In this document: positions 1-10,682 of the stretch, piece by piece
How the letters are laid out: each line of letters starts with the position of its first letter
Position numbering within the stretch: the first letter of the stretch is position 1
Source of the DNA: Actinomyces bowdenii
GTDB lineage: Bacteria; Actinomycetota; Actinomycetes; Actinomycetales; Actinomycetaceae
Direction: 5' to 3'
DNA: 64,000 nt
Assembly (NCBI RefSeq): GCF_017592395.1
Contig: NZ_JAGFOU010000012.1
Location: 1-64,000 of the forward strand
Translations under genes and position numbers: made by a program
Notes under the pieces: model-generated
The model's database searches: none
Told to the model about the DNA's origin: nothing
Seen by the model: the letters and a program-made list of their open reading frames with translations, nothing else

Positions 1-39
1 CACCCGCGGCCCCCCACACCCCCCACAACAAGGAGGAAC

Positions 40-1698
40 GTGCGGGGCCGCGCCACATACCACCAGCCACACACCCCCCTCCCCCCCACCACCTCCACCC
101 CCCGCCTGCCAACTATCTCAGCATGCGGCCCCAAGAGACCCACTATGTGCATCATGGCCGTTCTCCCCGGCGGGGAGGAGCACTATTGCGGGGTGACCCG
201 CCGCCAAGACGACCCCGGACATGCTCGAACTCGCGTGGAGCTCCCCGCTTCCGATGGAGACGGAGCCCCAAGCGCGCTCGATGAGATCGACACTGTGAAT
301 GCTCGTGGGGAGGATACGGTCTCCGCTCCCGCGGCACTGGCTGCCGATGCGGCCGCAGGGCACAGCGAGGGCGAGTCTCTCATGCTGCGCTCAGGGGTGG
401 TCCTGCGGCTGGGCCGCCTCATGCTGGCCGCCGGGGCGGGCTCCTACCGGGTGAAGTCCTCCATGGCCCGTGCCGCGGCCGCCCTCGGCATCGACCGCCA
501 TGAGGCGACCGTGACCATGACCGAGATCGTCACCTCCTCCTACGCCGGGCAGCGCTTCCGCACCGAGACCGCCGAGATCCGCCGAGGCGGGGTCAACGTC
601 GCCCGGCTGGAGCGGCTGCGCCGCATCGTCCACGACCTGCGCGAGCACGAGAGCGCTGAGCACCTCAACGCCAAGCTCGACGAGGTCGAGACCATGCACG
701 GCCTGTACCCGGCTCCGATCAACGCCCTCGCCTCCGGCGTGGCCTGTGCCGGATTCTGCTTCCTCAACGCCGGGGGCTGGCCCGAGTGCCTGTGCGTGCT
801 CATCGCGGCCGCGGCGGGCCAGTACCTGCGACGGAGCCTGCTGCTGCGCCACTACCAGCACTTCCTCACCTGGCTCCTGTGCGGCCTGGCATCCTCGGCG
901 CTGTACATGGGCCTCATCGCCCTGCTGCGGCTGAGCGGCCTGGCACCGGGCAACCATCAGGGCGGCATCATCTCCGCCATCCTCTTCCTCATCCCCGGCT
1001 TCCCCATGGTCACCGCCATGCTCGACCTCGTGCGCCAGGACTTCTCCTCAGCGCTGTCGCGCTTCGCCTATGTGGTCATGGTGATGACCTCCGCCGGCGT
1101 GGCGGTGTGGAGCGTGACCCACGCCTTCCACTGGCAGATCGAGGCCACCAGCACCGCCGCCCCCACCGGTGCCCTGCTCTACTCGCTGCGGCTCCTGTGC
1201 TCCTTCGTCGCCGCCTACGGCTTCGCCATCCTCTTCAACGCTCCGGCCCGCGCCTGCCTGCTGTCCGCCATCATCGGAGCCCTCGCCAACACCGGCAGGC
1301 TCCTGCTCATCGATGAGCTCGGCATCCCCTGGCAGCTCGCCGTGGGCCTGGCCGCCACCGTCATCGGCCTCATGGCCCAGCTCTTCGTGGCGCGCGCCTC
1401 CCACTCCCGCGTGGCCCTCTCCGTGCCGGCAGTGGTCATCATGATCCCAGGAGTGCCCTTCTACCGCGCCGTCTCCGCACTCAACGAGCACGGCTCCGAT
1501 CCGACAGTGGCCATCGACACGGCCATGGAGAACCTCGTGGAGGTTTTCTTCGTCATCACCGCCATCGGCGTGGGCCTGGCTCTGGCACGCATCCTCACCG
1601 ACCGCAACTGGCGCCACGACGTGCCCACCTCCGCCCTGCCCGGGCACAGGAGACCCCAGGCGCGCGGCACAGCGGCCGAGACAGCCCCCGGTCGCTGA
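40..1698 (+). CDS. ThrE-family threonine/serine exporter
   Basis: Membrane protein of the ThrE/DUF1212 family, which exports threonine and serine in Corynebacterium. The cytoplasmic DUF1212 part runs from about residue 115 (LRLGRLMLAAGAGSYRV) to 225. About ten hydrophobic segments follow, the second half (about 390-535) being the ThrE_2-like domain. The 552-residue length fits two-domain actinobacterial members. An AGGAGG lies at 31-36 only 3 nt before GTG 40; the first 100 residues are Pro/Thr-rich and not conserved, so ATG 145 (MCIMAV) or a later start is possible. It converges on the transporter at 1734. Family is clear; the actual substrate is not shown. Confidence 0.85.
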   Translation: MRGRATYHQPHTPLPPTTSTPRLPTISACGPKRPTMCIMAVLPGGEEHYCGVTRRQDDPGHARTRVELPASDGDGAPSALDEIDTVNARGEDTVSAPAALAADAAAGHSEGESLMLRSGVVLRLGRLMLAAGAGSYRVKSSMARAAAALGIDRHEATVTMTEIVTSSYAGQRFRTETAEIRRGGVNVARLERLRRIVHDLREHESAEHLNAKLDEVETMHGLYPAPINALASGVACAGFCFLNAGGWPECLCVLIAAAAGQYLRRSLLLRHYQHFLTWLLCGLASSALYMGLIALLRLSGLAPGNHQGGIISAILFLIPGFPMVTAMLDLVRQDFSSALSRFAYVVMVMTSAGVAVWSVTHAFHWQIEATSTAAPTGALLYSLRLLCSFVAAYGFAILFNAPARACLLSAIIGALANTGRLLLIDELGIPWQLAVGLAATVIGLMAQLFVARASHSRVALSVPAVVIMIPGVPFYRAVSALNEHGSDPTVAIDTAMENLVEVFFVITAIGVGLALARILTDRNWRHDVPTSALPGHRRPQARGTAAETAPGR

Positions 1699-1733
1699 CG
1701 TCGTGCGCGCCGCCGGGACCGGCCCTCGTCGTC

Positions 1734-3347
1734 CTACAGTCCGCCCAGGATCTGGGCCAGGAAGATCTTGACGATCATGGCCACCGGGTAGACCATCGCA
1801 TAGCCCAGGGCGACGCGGGGGTCGGCACCGGTGCGCTCATTGGCGAAGGCCAGCACGGCCGGCTGCGTCTGCGCGCCTCCGATGAGCCCCGCCAGGCGGG
1901 TGCCGCCCATCTTGACGATCCACCGCATCGAGGCGTACAGGCCCAGACCCACGATCGTGGTGATGACGAAACCGGTGACCAGGATCTTCCACCAGTCCCC
2001 ACCGGTGAAGGCCTCGGCGATCTGGCCGCCGGCGGTCACACCCGCACGGGCCAGGAACACCAGCAGCCCGAACTCCGCGATCACTGCCGTCGCAGTGAAG
2101 GGCATGGCTGTCACGAAGCCCTTGATCCGGCCGATCTTGCCGAAGACGAGCCCCACGAGCAGGGTGCCGGCCGCTGAGCCGATGGAGAAGGTCGCCCCCG
2201 TGGGTGTCAGGAACCGCCACTCGCCGATGACGATGCCCAGTGCCATCCCCAGGCCCAGGGCCACAGGGTTGATGGAGGACAGCCCTCGAGCCGAGTCCCC
2301 GAAGTAGGCCGAGACCTCCTTCATGCGGCCGGTGGGAGCCACCACGCGCACGCGGTCGCCCTGCTGGAGGACCAGTTCCGGTGAGCCGACCATGTCCACG
2401 TCCCCGCGCCTGACGCGCGAGATCGTGGCCCCGAAGCGCCGGTCGATGTCCAGATCGGCGACGGTGCGCCCGGCCAGCTTGGGATCCGAGACGGTGATGC
2501 GGCGGAAGTCCAGGTACTTGCGGTCCTCGATGAGGGAGTGGGAGGAGCCGTGGCCCACCGCGCTGATGACCTGCTTGACCGCCTCCTGGGTGCCCACCAC
2601 GGTGACCAGGTCGTCCTTGAACAGGCGGTCCTCATTGGTGGGCCGCATGATCGGGCCGGTCTCACCGCGCCGGAGGCGGGAGAACTTCAGCTCCCCGGAG
2701 ATCTTCTCGATGATGTCGGCGATGACGGGACCGTCCTCGCGCTCGACGCGGATGGTGCGGTTGATCAGCGGGGAGGGCGTGTCCTTGTCACTGCGGCGGT
2801 AGCGCAGGGCGAGCAGGCAGAAGAAGAGCATGCCGATGACCCCGTAGAGGTAGGCCACGGCGTAGCCCACCGTGGCCACGGCGGCCCCGTCGGGATTTCC
2901 CGCCGTGACCGCGGCATTGCCGGCGGCGGCCAGCGCCGGGGTGTTGGTGATGGCCCCCGCGAAGGTGCCGGCGATGAGGGCGCTGTCCATGCCCAGGGCG
3001 CGGCCCACCGCCACCCCGGCGCCGGCTCCGACCAGGAGCAGGACCAGCAGCAGGCTCAAGGGCCCCGCGGCGGTGCGCAGCACGTGGAAGAAGTTCGGCC
3101 CGGACTGGATGCCGATGGCGAAGGTGAAGATCGCCAGGCCCAGGATGCCGATCTCATGGGGAACCTCGATCTCCGTGCCGTGGGCCGTGCCCACGGCGGC
3201 CAGGCCGATCCCGGCGAAGAGGACCGCGGCCGCGCCCAGGCTCACCCCCTTGACCTTGACATGCCCCAGCAGCATGCCCAGGCCGATGAGCAGGAACAGG
3301 GTGAGAACGGAGTTCTCGGACAGATGTTCAAGGACCGTGGTCACCAC
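1734..3347 (-). CDS. AspT/YidE-type putative transporter with two RCK_C domains
   Basis: 537-residue member of the aspartate:alanine antiporter (AspT/YidE/YbjL) family. Layout is a membrane half (about 1-185), two TrkA-C/RCK_C regulatory domains (about 195-370), then a second membrane half (about 375-537), the usual duplication architecture and length. ATG 3347 starts MVTTVLEHLSENS and runs straight into the first membrane segment. RCK_C domains usually bind small ligands and gate the pore. Neighbours (amino acid export upstream, ilvB divergent downstream) fit amino acid or organic acid transport, but the substrate is unknown. Confidence 0.85.
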   Translation of the reverse strand: MVTTVLEHLSENSVLTLFLLIGLGMLLGHVKVKGVSLGAAAVLFAGIGLAAVGTAHGTEIEVPHEIGILGLAIFTFAIGIQSGPNFFHVLRTAAGPLSLLLVLLLVGAGAGVAVGRALGMDSALIAGTFAGAITNTPALAAAGNAAVTAGNPDGAAVATVGYAVAYLYGVIGMLFFCLLALRYRRSDKDTPSPLINRTIRVEREDGPVIADIIEKISGELKFSRLRRGETGPIMRPTNEDRLFKDDLVTVVGTQEAVKQVISAVGHGSSHSLIEDRKYLDFRRITVSDPKLAGRTVADLDIDRRFGATISRVRRGDVDMVGSPELVLQQGDRVRVVAPTGRMKEVSAYFGDSARGLSSINPVALGLGMALGIVIGEWRFLTPTGATFSIGSAAGTLLVGLVFGKIGRIKGFVTAMPFTATAVIAEFGLLVFLARAGVTAGGQIAEAFTGGDWWKILVTGFVITTIVGLGLYASMRWIVKMGGTRLAGLIGGAQTQPAVLAFANERTGADPRVALGYAMVYPVAMIVKIFLAQILGGL

Positions 3348-3720
3348 AGGGGCGTGCCGCCTTTCGTCATGCCGCTGCCGCTAGGGCGGGCGTCGAGCCA
3401 GGATGGGAGGCCGGTGACGATCGGTGAGCACCGAATGGCCTCCATCAGACTAGGTCATTGTGTCATCTCGTCATGCGGGTGCCTTGGACCAAGGGCCGGG
3501 GTGGGCCGGGTGGTGAGGAGCCCGGATGAGCGCTGCTCCGACAGGCCCGGGGCGGGCCCCGGAGACGGGCCCGAAGGAGCGGCGGCCCGCTTCCAGCGCA
3601 GCACGTGGTCCCACGATGTGAGATCACAAGCGCCCTGATGTGACTCGGCCCATGACCTGCCTTACCGTTCTTCTACCCGGCAGAGAGCTGGGATCAGCAC
3701 GAAGAACAGGAGGGCGAGCG
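3348..3720. promoter_or_regulatory. divergent intergenic region ahead of ilvB
   Basis: About 370 bp separate the AspT-like gene (minus) from ilvB (plus), so both promoters should lie here. I see no convincing -35/-10 pair or terminator-like leader hairpin. The ilvB frame is open upstream to GTG 3640. The stretch 3661-3678 reads Leu-Thr-Val-Leu-Leu with CTT, GTT and CTA codons that are rare here (see findings). An AGGAGG at 3709-3714 fixes the likely ilvB start. Confidence 0.4.
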
Positions 3721-5505
3721 ATGACGCGCAAGGACGCTCCCTCAGGCCAGGACCGGCAGGTGATGACCGGAGCCCAGGCCCTTGTGCGGTCCTTGGAGGA
3801 GTTGGGGGTCACCGATATCTTCGGCATGCCCGGAGGAGCCATTCTCCCCTTCTACGATCCGCTTCTGGCCAGTGAGCGCATCCGGCACATCCTGGTGCGC
3901 CATGAGCAGGGCGCCGGGCATGCGGCCCAGGGCTATGCCATGGTGACGGGCAAGCCGGGCCTGTGCGTGGCCACCTCCGGCCCCGGTGCGACGAACCTGG
4001 TCACCGCTTTGTCCGATGCGCACATGGACTCCGTGCCCATGGTGGCCATCACCGGCCAGGTCAACAGCCGGGCCATCGGCACCGACGCCTTCCAGGAGGC
4101 CGACATCCTGGGCGTGACGATGCCCTTCGTCAAGCACTCCTTCCTGGTCACCAGCGCCGATGACATCGTGCCGCGGGTGGCCGAGGCCTACCACCTGGCC
4201 TCCACCGGCCGTCCGGGCCCGGTGCTCATCGACATCTCCAAGGATGCCCTGGAGGGCGGCACGCAGTTCTCCTGGCCTCCGGCCATGGACCTCCCCGGCT
4301 ACCACCTGCCGGGCAGGCCCAACCCCCGCCGCCTGGCGCAGGCCGCCGAGGCCATCGCCTCCGCCGAGCGCCCCGTGCTCTACCTGGGGGGCGGCCTCAA
4401 CCGCGCCGGGGTGGGAGCCGCGGACCTCGCCGAGCTCATCGAGCTCATCGGCGCCCCCTTCGTCACCACGCTGACGGCACTGGACGTCATGCCCTCGGAC
4501 CACCCGCTCAACCTGGGCATGCCGGGCATGCACGGAACGGTCGCCGCCGTGGGGGCGCTCCAGCGCAGCGACCTCCTGGTGTGCCTGGGCGCCCGCTTCG
4601 ACGACCGCGTCACCGGCAAGCCCTCGACCTTCGCCACCCGGGCCTCGGTCATCCACGTCGACGTCGATCCGGCCGAGATCTCCAAGATCCGCACCGCTGA
4701 CGTGCCCATCGTCGGCGACCTGGCCGAGGTGGTCCCCGCCCTGACCCGGGCCTACCGCACGGCGACCGCCGACAACGGGCCGGCCGACACCTCCGCCTGG
4801 CACGCCGAGATCGCCCGTGTGCGAGCCACCTACCCCACGGACTGGACGGACACCGATGACGGCCTGCTCCAGCCCCAGGAGGTCATCACCCACCTGAGCA
4901 GGGCCGCCAGCCCGGACACCATCTGGGTCACCGGCGTGGGCCAGCACCAGATGTGGGCCGCCCACTACCTCGACTTCCACCAGCGGCACACCTGGCTGAC
5001 ATCCGCGGGCGCGGGAACCATGGGTTACGGCGTGCCCGCGGCCATGGGCGCCAAGCAGGCCCGCCCCGATCGGCCGGTGTGGCTCATCGACGGCGACGGC
5101 TGCTTCCAGATGACCAATCAGGAGCTGGCCACCTGCACCCTCAACGGCATCCCCATCAAGGTGGCCATCATCAACAACTCCTCCCTGGGCATGGTGCGCC
5201 AATGGCAGACCCTGTTCTACGAGGAGCGCTACTCCAACACCGATCTGCACACCGGGGCGGACACGGTGCGCATCCCCGACTTCGTCACCATGGCGAAGGC
5301 CTACGGGGCCGCCGCCCTGCGATGCGAGCGCCTGGAGGAGCTCGATGAGGTCATCGCCCAGGCCAATGCCATCAACGACCGCCCCGTCGTCGTCGACTTC
5401 ATCGTCTCGGCCGACGCGCAGGTGTGGCCGATGGTCGCCGCCGGGGTGTCCAATGACGAGATCCAGCACGCCCGGGGCATGAGCCCCCAATGGGAAGAGG
5501 AGTGA
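3721..5505 (+). CDS. ilvB: acetolactate synthase, large (catalytic) subunit
   Basis: Thiamine-diphosphate enzyme that condenses two pyruvates, or pyruvate with 2-oxobutyrate, as the first common step of valine, leucine and isoleucine synthesis. The 594-residue protein has the N-terminal TPP-PYR domain with the catalytic glutamate in [14 protein letters not shown] (about residues 60-73), the central FAD-type domain (about 220-350), and the C-terminal TPP domain with the GDG...NN metal site ([13 protein letters not shown]). ATG 3721 is chosen because AGGAGG lies 7 nt upstream. ilvN starts 5 nt after its stop, so the two are surely cotranscribed and co-assembled. Confidence 0.97.
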   Translation: MTRKDAPSGQDRQVMTGAQALVRSLEELGVTDIFGMPGGAILPFYDPLLASERIRHILVRHEQGAGHAAQGYAMVTGKPGLCVATSGPGATNLVTALSDAHMDSVPMVAITGQVNSRAIGTDAFQEADILGVTMPFVKHSFLVTSADDIVPRVAEAYHLASTGRPGPVLIDISKDALEGGTQFSWPPAMDLPGYHLPGRPNPRRLAQAAEAIASAERPVLYLGGGLNRAGVGAADLAELIELIGAPFVTTLTALDVMPSDHPLNLGMPGMHGTVAAVGALQRSDLLVCLGARFDDRVTGKPSTFATRASVIHVDVDPAEISKIRTADVPIVGDLAEVVPALTRAYRTATADNGPADTSAWHAEIARVRATYPTDWTDTDDGLLQPQEVITHLSRAASPDTIWVTGVGQHQMWAAHYLDFHQRHTWLTSAGAGTMGYGVPAAMGAKQARPDRPVWLIDGDGCFQMTNQELATCTLNGIPIKVAIINNSSLGMVRQWQTLFYEERYSNTDLHTGADTVRIPDFVTMAKAYGAAALRCERLEELDEVIAQANAINDRPVVVDFIVSADAQVWPMVAAGVSNDEIQHARGMSPQWEEE

Positions 5506-5510
5506 GATAG

Positions 5511-6023
5511 GTGAGCCACACGCACACACTGTCCGTCCTGGTGGAGAACAAGCCGGGCGTGCTCACGCGCGTCTCGGCCCTGTTCACCCGCCGCGGCTTC
5601 AACATCCACTCCCTGGCGGTGGGCCCCACCGAGCGGGAGGACATCTCCCGGATCACGGTGATCGCCGAGGCCGATGGCCTGGCCATGGAGCAGGTGGTCA
5701 AGCAGCTCAACAAGCTGGTCAACGTGCTCAAGATCGTCGAGCTCGACCCGGCCACCTCCGTGGAGCGCGAGCTCTACCTCATCAAGGTCCGCGCCGACGA
5801 CTCCAACCGCACCGCCGTGCTTCAGATCGTCGACCTGTTCCGGGCACATGTGGTCGATGTCGCCCCCACCTCCGTGGTCATCGAGACCATCGGCTCGGAG
5901 TCCAAGATCAGGGCGCTGCTGACCGCCCTCCAGCCCTACGGCGTCAAGGAGATCGTTCAGTCCGGTACCGTCGCCATCACCCGGGGCCCGCGATCCATGA
6001 CCGATCAACTCAAGGAGAAGTGA
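5511..6023 (+). CDS. ilvN: acetolactate synthase, small (regulatory) subunit
   Basis: Regulatory partner of IlvB that increases activity and mediates valine feedback inhibition. An N-terminal ACT domain (about 3-78, HTLSVLVENKPGVLTRV) is followed by the ALS small-subunit C-terminal domain (about 82-160). 170 residues is the usual length. The start is GTG 5511, 5 nt after ilvB, with GAGG of the ilvB 3' end as ribosome binding site. ilvC begins 9 nt downstream. Confidence 0.97.
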   Translation: MSHTHTLSVLVENKPGVLTRVSALFTRRGFNIHSLAVGPTEREDISRITVIAEADGLAMEQVVKQLNKLVNVLKIVELDPATSVERELYLIKVRADDSNRTAVLQIVDLFRAHVVDVAPTSVVIETIGSESKIRALLTALQPYGVKEIVQSGTVAITRGPRSMTDQLKEK

Positions 6024-7064
<1,041 letters not shown>

Positions 7065-7118
7065 ACCCCGGCCCCCGACGGTGTCGCGTCCACTTAGCGG
7101 CGGATCAGGGCGGAATCC

Positions 7119-7160
7119 GGACGGACCCGCGTCCTGCCTCGTGCAGGCGCGGGTCCGTCC
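7119..7160 (+). terminator. probable terminator of ilvBNC
   Basis: Arms at 7119-7131 and 7148-7160 are perfectly complementary over 13 bp (GGACGGACCCGCG). They are extended inside by CCTGC/GCAGG (7133-7137 and 7143-7147) around a 5-nt loop, with one unpaired base at 7132. There is no U-run, as is common in high-GC actinobacteria. It separates ilvC from the ATPase/TOPRIM cassette. Confidence 0.75.
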
Positions 7161-7248
7161 CGTGATTCCCGGTCCCGCAGGCAGGTGGGCGCGAGAGATA
7201 CACTGATGCCGTGACTTGCAGCGCTATGCGGCGGGAAGGGGACAGTGG

Positions 7249-8679
7249 ATGCTCACGCGCTTCGAGGTCTCTGGATTCAAGAACCTCAGGGATGTTGCCG
7301 TGGACCTGGGGCCCTTCACCTGTATTGCTGGTCCTAATGGTGTGGGGAAGTCCAACCTCTTCGATGCGATCGCATTCCTCGGCTCCTTGGCGGACCACTC
7401 CTTCAACGATGCGATCGCCTCGGTCCGCTCGGTGCCAGGGCAGCGCGGCACCCAAGAGTCCGTGCTCAGCGCCGCGGTCCTCTCCGGGGAGGAGAATCTG
7501 CGCCTGGCCGCTGAGGTGATCATTCCCGGCAGCGTCAGGGACGTCAGGGGCCGCCAGGTCAGGCTTCGGCACACCTATCTGCGCTATGAGGTCGAGTTGG
7601 GTGTTGACACGGGATATCAGGGCAAAAGGGCCGCACCGATCCGCCTGATCGAGGAGAGCATTGTGTCTGCGACCAGGCCTCCGGCCTGCCCTGCTTTGGT
7701 GGATGCCGTGAAAGTCTCGCGGAGCAAGGAGACCTACATCGAGACCGACCCGCAGATCCCGGTGTCCCACGATGAGGAGGGTGAGCCCACAGCCCGGGAG
7801 CCTGGTGCTTTTCTGTACGATCGAGGGATGGAGGAATCCCTTGGTCCTTTTGGAGATATGGGGTTCATGTACAACCCTGATGAATACTTCTTCTTCAGGG
7901 ATCTTGACCGGACTGTCCTGTCCCAGAGCCGCGCCGGGACCGTTCCCGGACAGGTAGCCGCGCAATTGCGCTCATGGCGCTTCCTGGCCCTGGAGCCGAG
8001 TCTCATCCGTGCCGCCGACAGCATCGACCAGACCGGACGGCTGGCGGACTCGGGAGCCCATCTGCCTGCGGCCCTCAATGCCCGCGTGGAGGAGCGGGGC
8101 GCCCAGGTCTATGACGATCTGCGCCACGCCCTGGGCGATCTCCTCGACCTGCGCCATCTCGAGGTCATCCGCAATGGCGATTTCCTGGAGCTGCGCGCCC
8201 AGGTGGGGGAGGGCCCCGAGCTGCCCGCCCGCGCGCTCTCGGACGGCTCTCTCAGGCTGCTGGTGCTCGGTGCCCTGGCCACCGGCATCGACGGTGCGGG
8301 AGCGGTCTTCATCGAGGAGCCGGAGAACGGCGTGCACCCTGCCCGCCTTCACGCCCTGCTCGATCTGCTCCGGTCCATGGCGGGGCCCCGGCAGGACGGG
8401 CAGGAGGAGCGCGGTCAGGTGGTCATCAACACCCACTCTCCCTACGTCGTCCAGGGAGTCATGGAGGCCGATCCGGAGGATGTCCTGTGCGCGGTCTCCT
8501 GGCGGCGGCGCTCGGACACAGGGGAGGTGACGACGTCGACCTCCTTCCATCCACTTCCAGGCACCTGGCGCGCCGCGGACCGGGAGGGGCCGGGAGGTGA
8601 GCGGCGAATCCAGCCGGTCTCCAGTACCGAGCTGATCGATTTCCTGGAGAGTCCCGTCATGGCTGAGGACGAACAGTGA
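7249..8679 (+). CDS. AAA/ABC-type ATPase of an OLD-like two-gene cassette
   Basis: 476-residue soluble ATPase of the RecF/SMC-like AAA_15/AAA_21 group. Walker A is GPNGVGKS (28-35) after the FEVSGFKNL strand. The signature-like ALSDGSLRLLVLGAL, Walker B VFIEEPENGVHP and switch histidine NTHSPYVV lie in the C-terminal third. ATG 7249 is chosen because conserved sequence begins there and GGGAAGGGG lies just upstream. The next gene starts at GTG 8676 and overlaps this stop by 4 nt, so the pair is translationally coupled. Third-position AT and codons such as ATT, AAT and TTT look commoner than in neighbouring genes, suggesting transfer. Related ATPases act in phage defence (OLD/Gabija, PARIS, AbiL); that role here is inferred. 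Confidence 0.8.
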   Translation: MLTRFEVSGFKNLRDVAVDLGPFTCIAGPNGVGKSNLFDAIAFLGSLADHSFNDAIASVRSVPGQRGTQESVLSAAVLSGEENLRLAAEVIIPGSVRDVRGRQVRLRHTYLRYEVELGVDTGYQGKRAAPIRLIEESIVSATRPPACPALVDAVKVSRSKETYIETDPQIPVSHDEEGEPTAREPGAFLYDRGMEESLGPFGDMGFMYNPDEYFFFRDLDRTVLSQSRAGTVPGQVAAQLRSWRFLALEPSLIRAADSIDQTGRLADSGAHLPAALNARVEERGAQVYDDLRHALGDLLDLRHLEVIRNGDFLELRAQVGEGPELPARALSDGSLRLLVLGALATGIDGAGAVFIEEPENGVHPARLHALLDLLRSMAGPRQDGQEERGQVVINTHSPYVVQGVMEADPEDVLCAVSWRRRSDTGEVTTSTSFHPLPGTWRAADREGPGGERRIQPVSSTELIDFLESPVMAEDEQ

Positions 8680-9290
8680 GCGGCTTCTGGAACTGCGCCT
8701 TCATCGGGGAGGGGCGCTCCGATGACAACCTGACCTCGCCCTTGGAAGGGCTCCTCATGTCCCTGGTCCCGGGTGACGACGTCCGCGTGGAGGCGGCTCG
8801 GCTTCCCCACCGGCTACGGCATGCGCCGGTGGCCGAGAAGATCGCCGAGCTGTCGGAGGATCAGGGCTTCACCCTGGTCTTCGTCCACCGTGATGCCGAT
8901 CAGGTGGGACTGAGGGCCAGGCAGGAGGAGATCCTCAGCGCTCATGGCCACCGCCACATCGTGCCTGTGGTGCCTGTCCGGGAGACTGAGGCCTGGGCCC
9001 TCGCTCAGCTCTGGGGTGATGAGGCGTGTCGGGCCTGGTTATCCAAGCACTGGAGCATCGGGCGCCTGCGGGCCCTGGAGGAGGTCTCCGATCCCAAGGC
9101 CGTCCTGAGGGCCTGGGCGGAGCGGAGCGCCGGTCACCCGGAATGGGGCCGGTTCCGCTCCGAGGCGATCAGGGCCATCGACCCGGATGGGAAGATCACC
9201 GAGCTGGAGGCATGGAGGCAGCTACGCGAGCGCCTCATCGTGTCGATGAGCGCCGTGCGGCCCTACCTGAGGAGAATGCTGAGCCCGTAG
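8676..9290 (+). CDS. DUF4276/TOPRIM-like partner of the ATPase
   Basis: 204-residue protein with motifs expected of the TOPRIM-like DUF4276 group: E12 in the first strand (FIGEGRSDD), an acidic D73-x-D75 after a hydrophobic strand (FVHRDADQ), and VRETEAWALA at about 101-110. TOPRIM folds use such Glu and Asp-x-Asp residues to bind magnesium for nucleic-acid cleavage. GTG 8676 overlaps the ATPase stop. An ATPase followed by a TOPRIM-like protein recalls OLD-family and PARIS defence systems, but I cannot assign a named system. It lies between ilvC and leuB, an otherwise continuous biosynthetic neighbourhood. Confidence 0.65.
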   Translation: MSGFWNCAFIGEGRSDDNLTSPLEGLLMSLVPGDDVRVEAARLPHRLRHAPVAEKIAELSEDQGFTLVFVHRDADQVGLRARQEEILSAHGHRHIVPVVPVRETEAWALAQLWGDEACRAWLSKHWSIGRLRALEEVSDPKAVLRAWAERSAGHPEWGRFRSEAIRAIDPDGKITELEAWRQLRERLIVSMSAVRPYLRRMLSP

Positions 9291-9527
9291 GCCTCGCTCG
9301 TCAGGTGGGCCGGGAGCTGTGAGGAGGATGGCTGCAGATCTCGGGGTTGTCTGCACGATGCAGGGGAGGCGGCAGATCGCGGGCCCCAGATATGCCCTTC
9401 GCAGCTGGGGCTTGCGCACCGTGCAGCCACGCCCGGCACTCCGCGCCACGCCGTCGGCCCGCAGCCCCGGGGACCCACGATCCGAGACCCGGGGTCCGCA
9501 TGGTGGCGATGGCCGTAGGCTGGTGCC

Positions 9528-10571
9528 ATGACGACCATTGACCTGGCAGTGATCCCCGGCGACGGCATCGGCAAGGAGGTGGTGCCCGAGGCGCTCAAGG
9601 TCCTGGGCAAGGCCCTCAGCGGCACCGGGGTGGAGATCGCCACCACCCACTACGACCTGGGCGCCGAGTACTGGCAGCGCACCGGTCAGGCCCTGGGCGA
9701 GGAGGACCTGGAGGCGCTCAAGGGCCACGACGCCATCCTCCTGGGCGCCGTGGGCGACCCGTCCGTGCCCTCGGGAGTCCTGGAGCGCGGCCTGCTGCTG
9801 CGCCTGCGCTTCGCCCTGGACCACTACGTCAACCTGCGCCCCTCCCGGCTCTACCCCGGTGTGCCCACCCCGCTGGCCGATCCCGGCGAGATCGACTTCG
9901 TCGTCGTGCGCGAGGGGACCGAGGGGCTCTACAGCGGCAACGGGGGGACCGTGCGCGAGGGCACCCCCCAGGAGATCGCCACCGAGGTCAGCGTCAACAC
10001 CGCCTTCGGTGTCGAGCGGGTCGTTCGCTACGCCTTCGCCAAGGCCGCCTCCCGGCCCGCCAAGCACCTGACCCTGGTCCACAAGCACAACGTGCTGGTC
10101 CATGCCGGGCACCTGTGGCGGCGCACCGTGGAGGCCGTCTCCGCCCAGTACCCCGAGGTCGCCGTGGACTACGCCCATGTCGACGCCGCCACCATCTACC
10201 TGGTCGCCGACCCCGGGCGCTTCGACGTCATCGTCACCGACAACCTCTTCGGAGACATCCTCACCGATGAGGCCGGGGCCATCACCGGGGGCATCGGCCT
10301 GGCGGCCTCGGGCAACATCAACCCCGAGGGGGACTTCCCCTCGATGTTCGAGCCCGTCCACGGCTCGGCCCCCGACATCGCGGGCCAGGGCATCGCCGAC
10401 CCGACCGCCACCATCAGCGCTGCGGCCCTCATGCTCGACCACTTGGGCCATATCGGCCCCGCCCGCCGCATTGAGGCCGCCGTCGAGGCCGATATGGCGG
10501 GCAGGGCCGACGGGCGCGGCCGCAGCACCAGCGAGATCGGGGACGCCATCGTCGAGGCCCTGGATGCCTGA
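9528..10571 (+). CDS. leuB: 3-isopropylmalate dehydrogenase
   Basis: NAD-dependent oxidative decarboxylase of leucine biosynthesis, converting 3-isopropylmalate to 2-oxoisocaproate. Typical features are [15 protein letters not shown] at the N-terminus, the substrate-binding arginines in [17 protein letters not shown], and the metal-binding aspartates in [17 protein letters not shown] with [15 protein letters not shown] after it. 347 residues matches the short actinobacterial type. ATG 9528 begins the conserved region directly. ilvE follows after about 110 bp. Confidence 0.95.
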   Translation: MTTIDLAVIPGDGIGKEVVPEALKVLGKALSGTGVEIATTHYDLGAEYWQRTGQALGEEDLEALKGHDAILLGAVGDPSVPSGVLERGLLLRLRFALDHYVNLRPSRLYPGVPTPLADPGEIDFVVVREGTEGLYSGNGGTVREGTPQEIATEVSVNTAFGVERVVRYAFAKAASRPAKHLTLVHKHNVLVHAGHLWRRTVEAVSAQYPEVAVDYAHVDAATIYLVADPGRFDVIVTDNLFGDILTDEAGAITGGIGLAASGNINPEGDFPSMFEPVHGSAPDIAGQGIADPTATISAAALMLDHLGHIGPARRIEAAVEADMAGRADGRGRSTSEIGDAIVEALDA

Positions 10572-10682
10572 GGGGAGCGCGGCCCGGGGCCCCGGCCCGG
10601 CCCCGCCCGATCACGGCCGCGGCGGAGGCCGGCGGCGGCGCCATCCAGGGCTGCGGCGCCGGCCCGGCGGTAGGGTGGGCCC

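Noticed and set aside
3348-3720. T-box or other riboswitch ahead of ilvB
   Set aside because: No T-box core sequence or stable alternative hairpins found.
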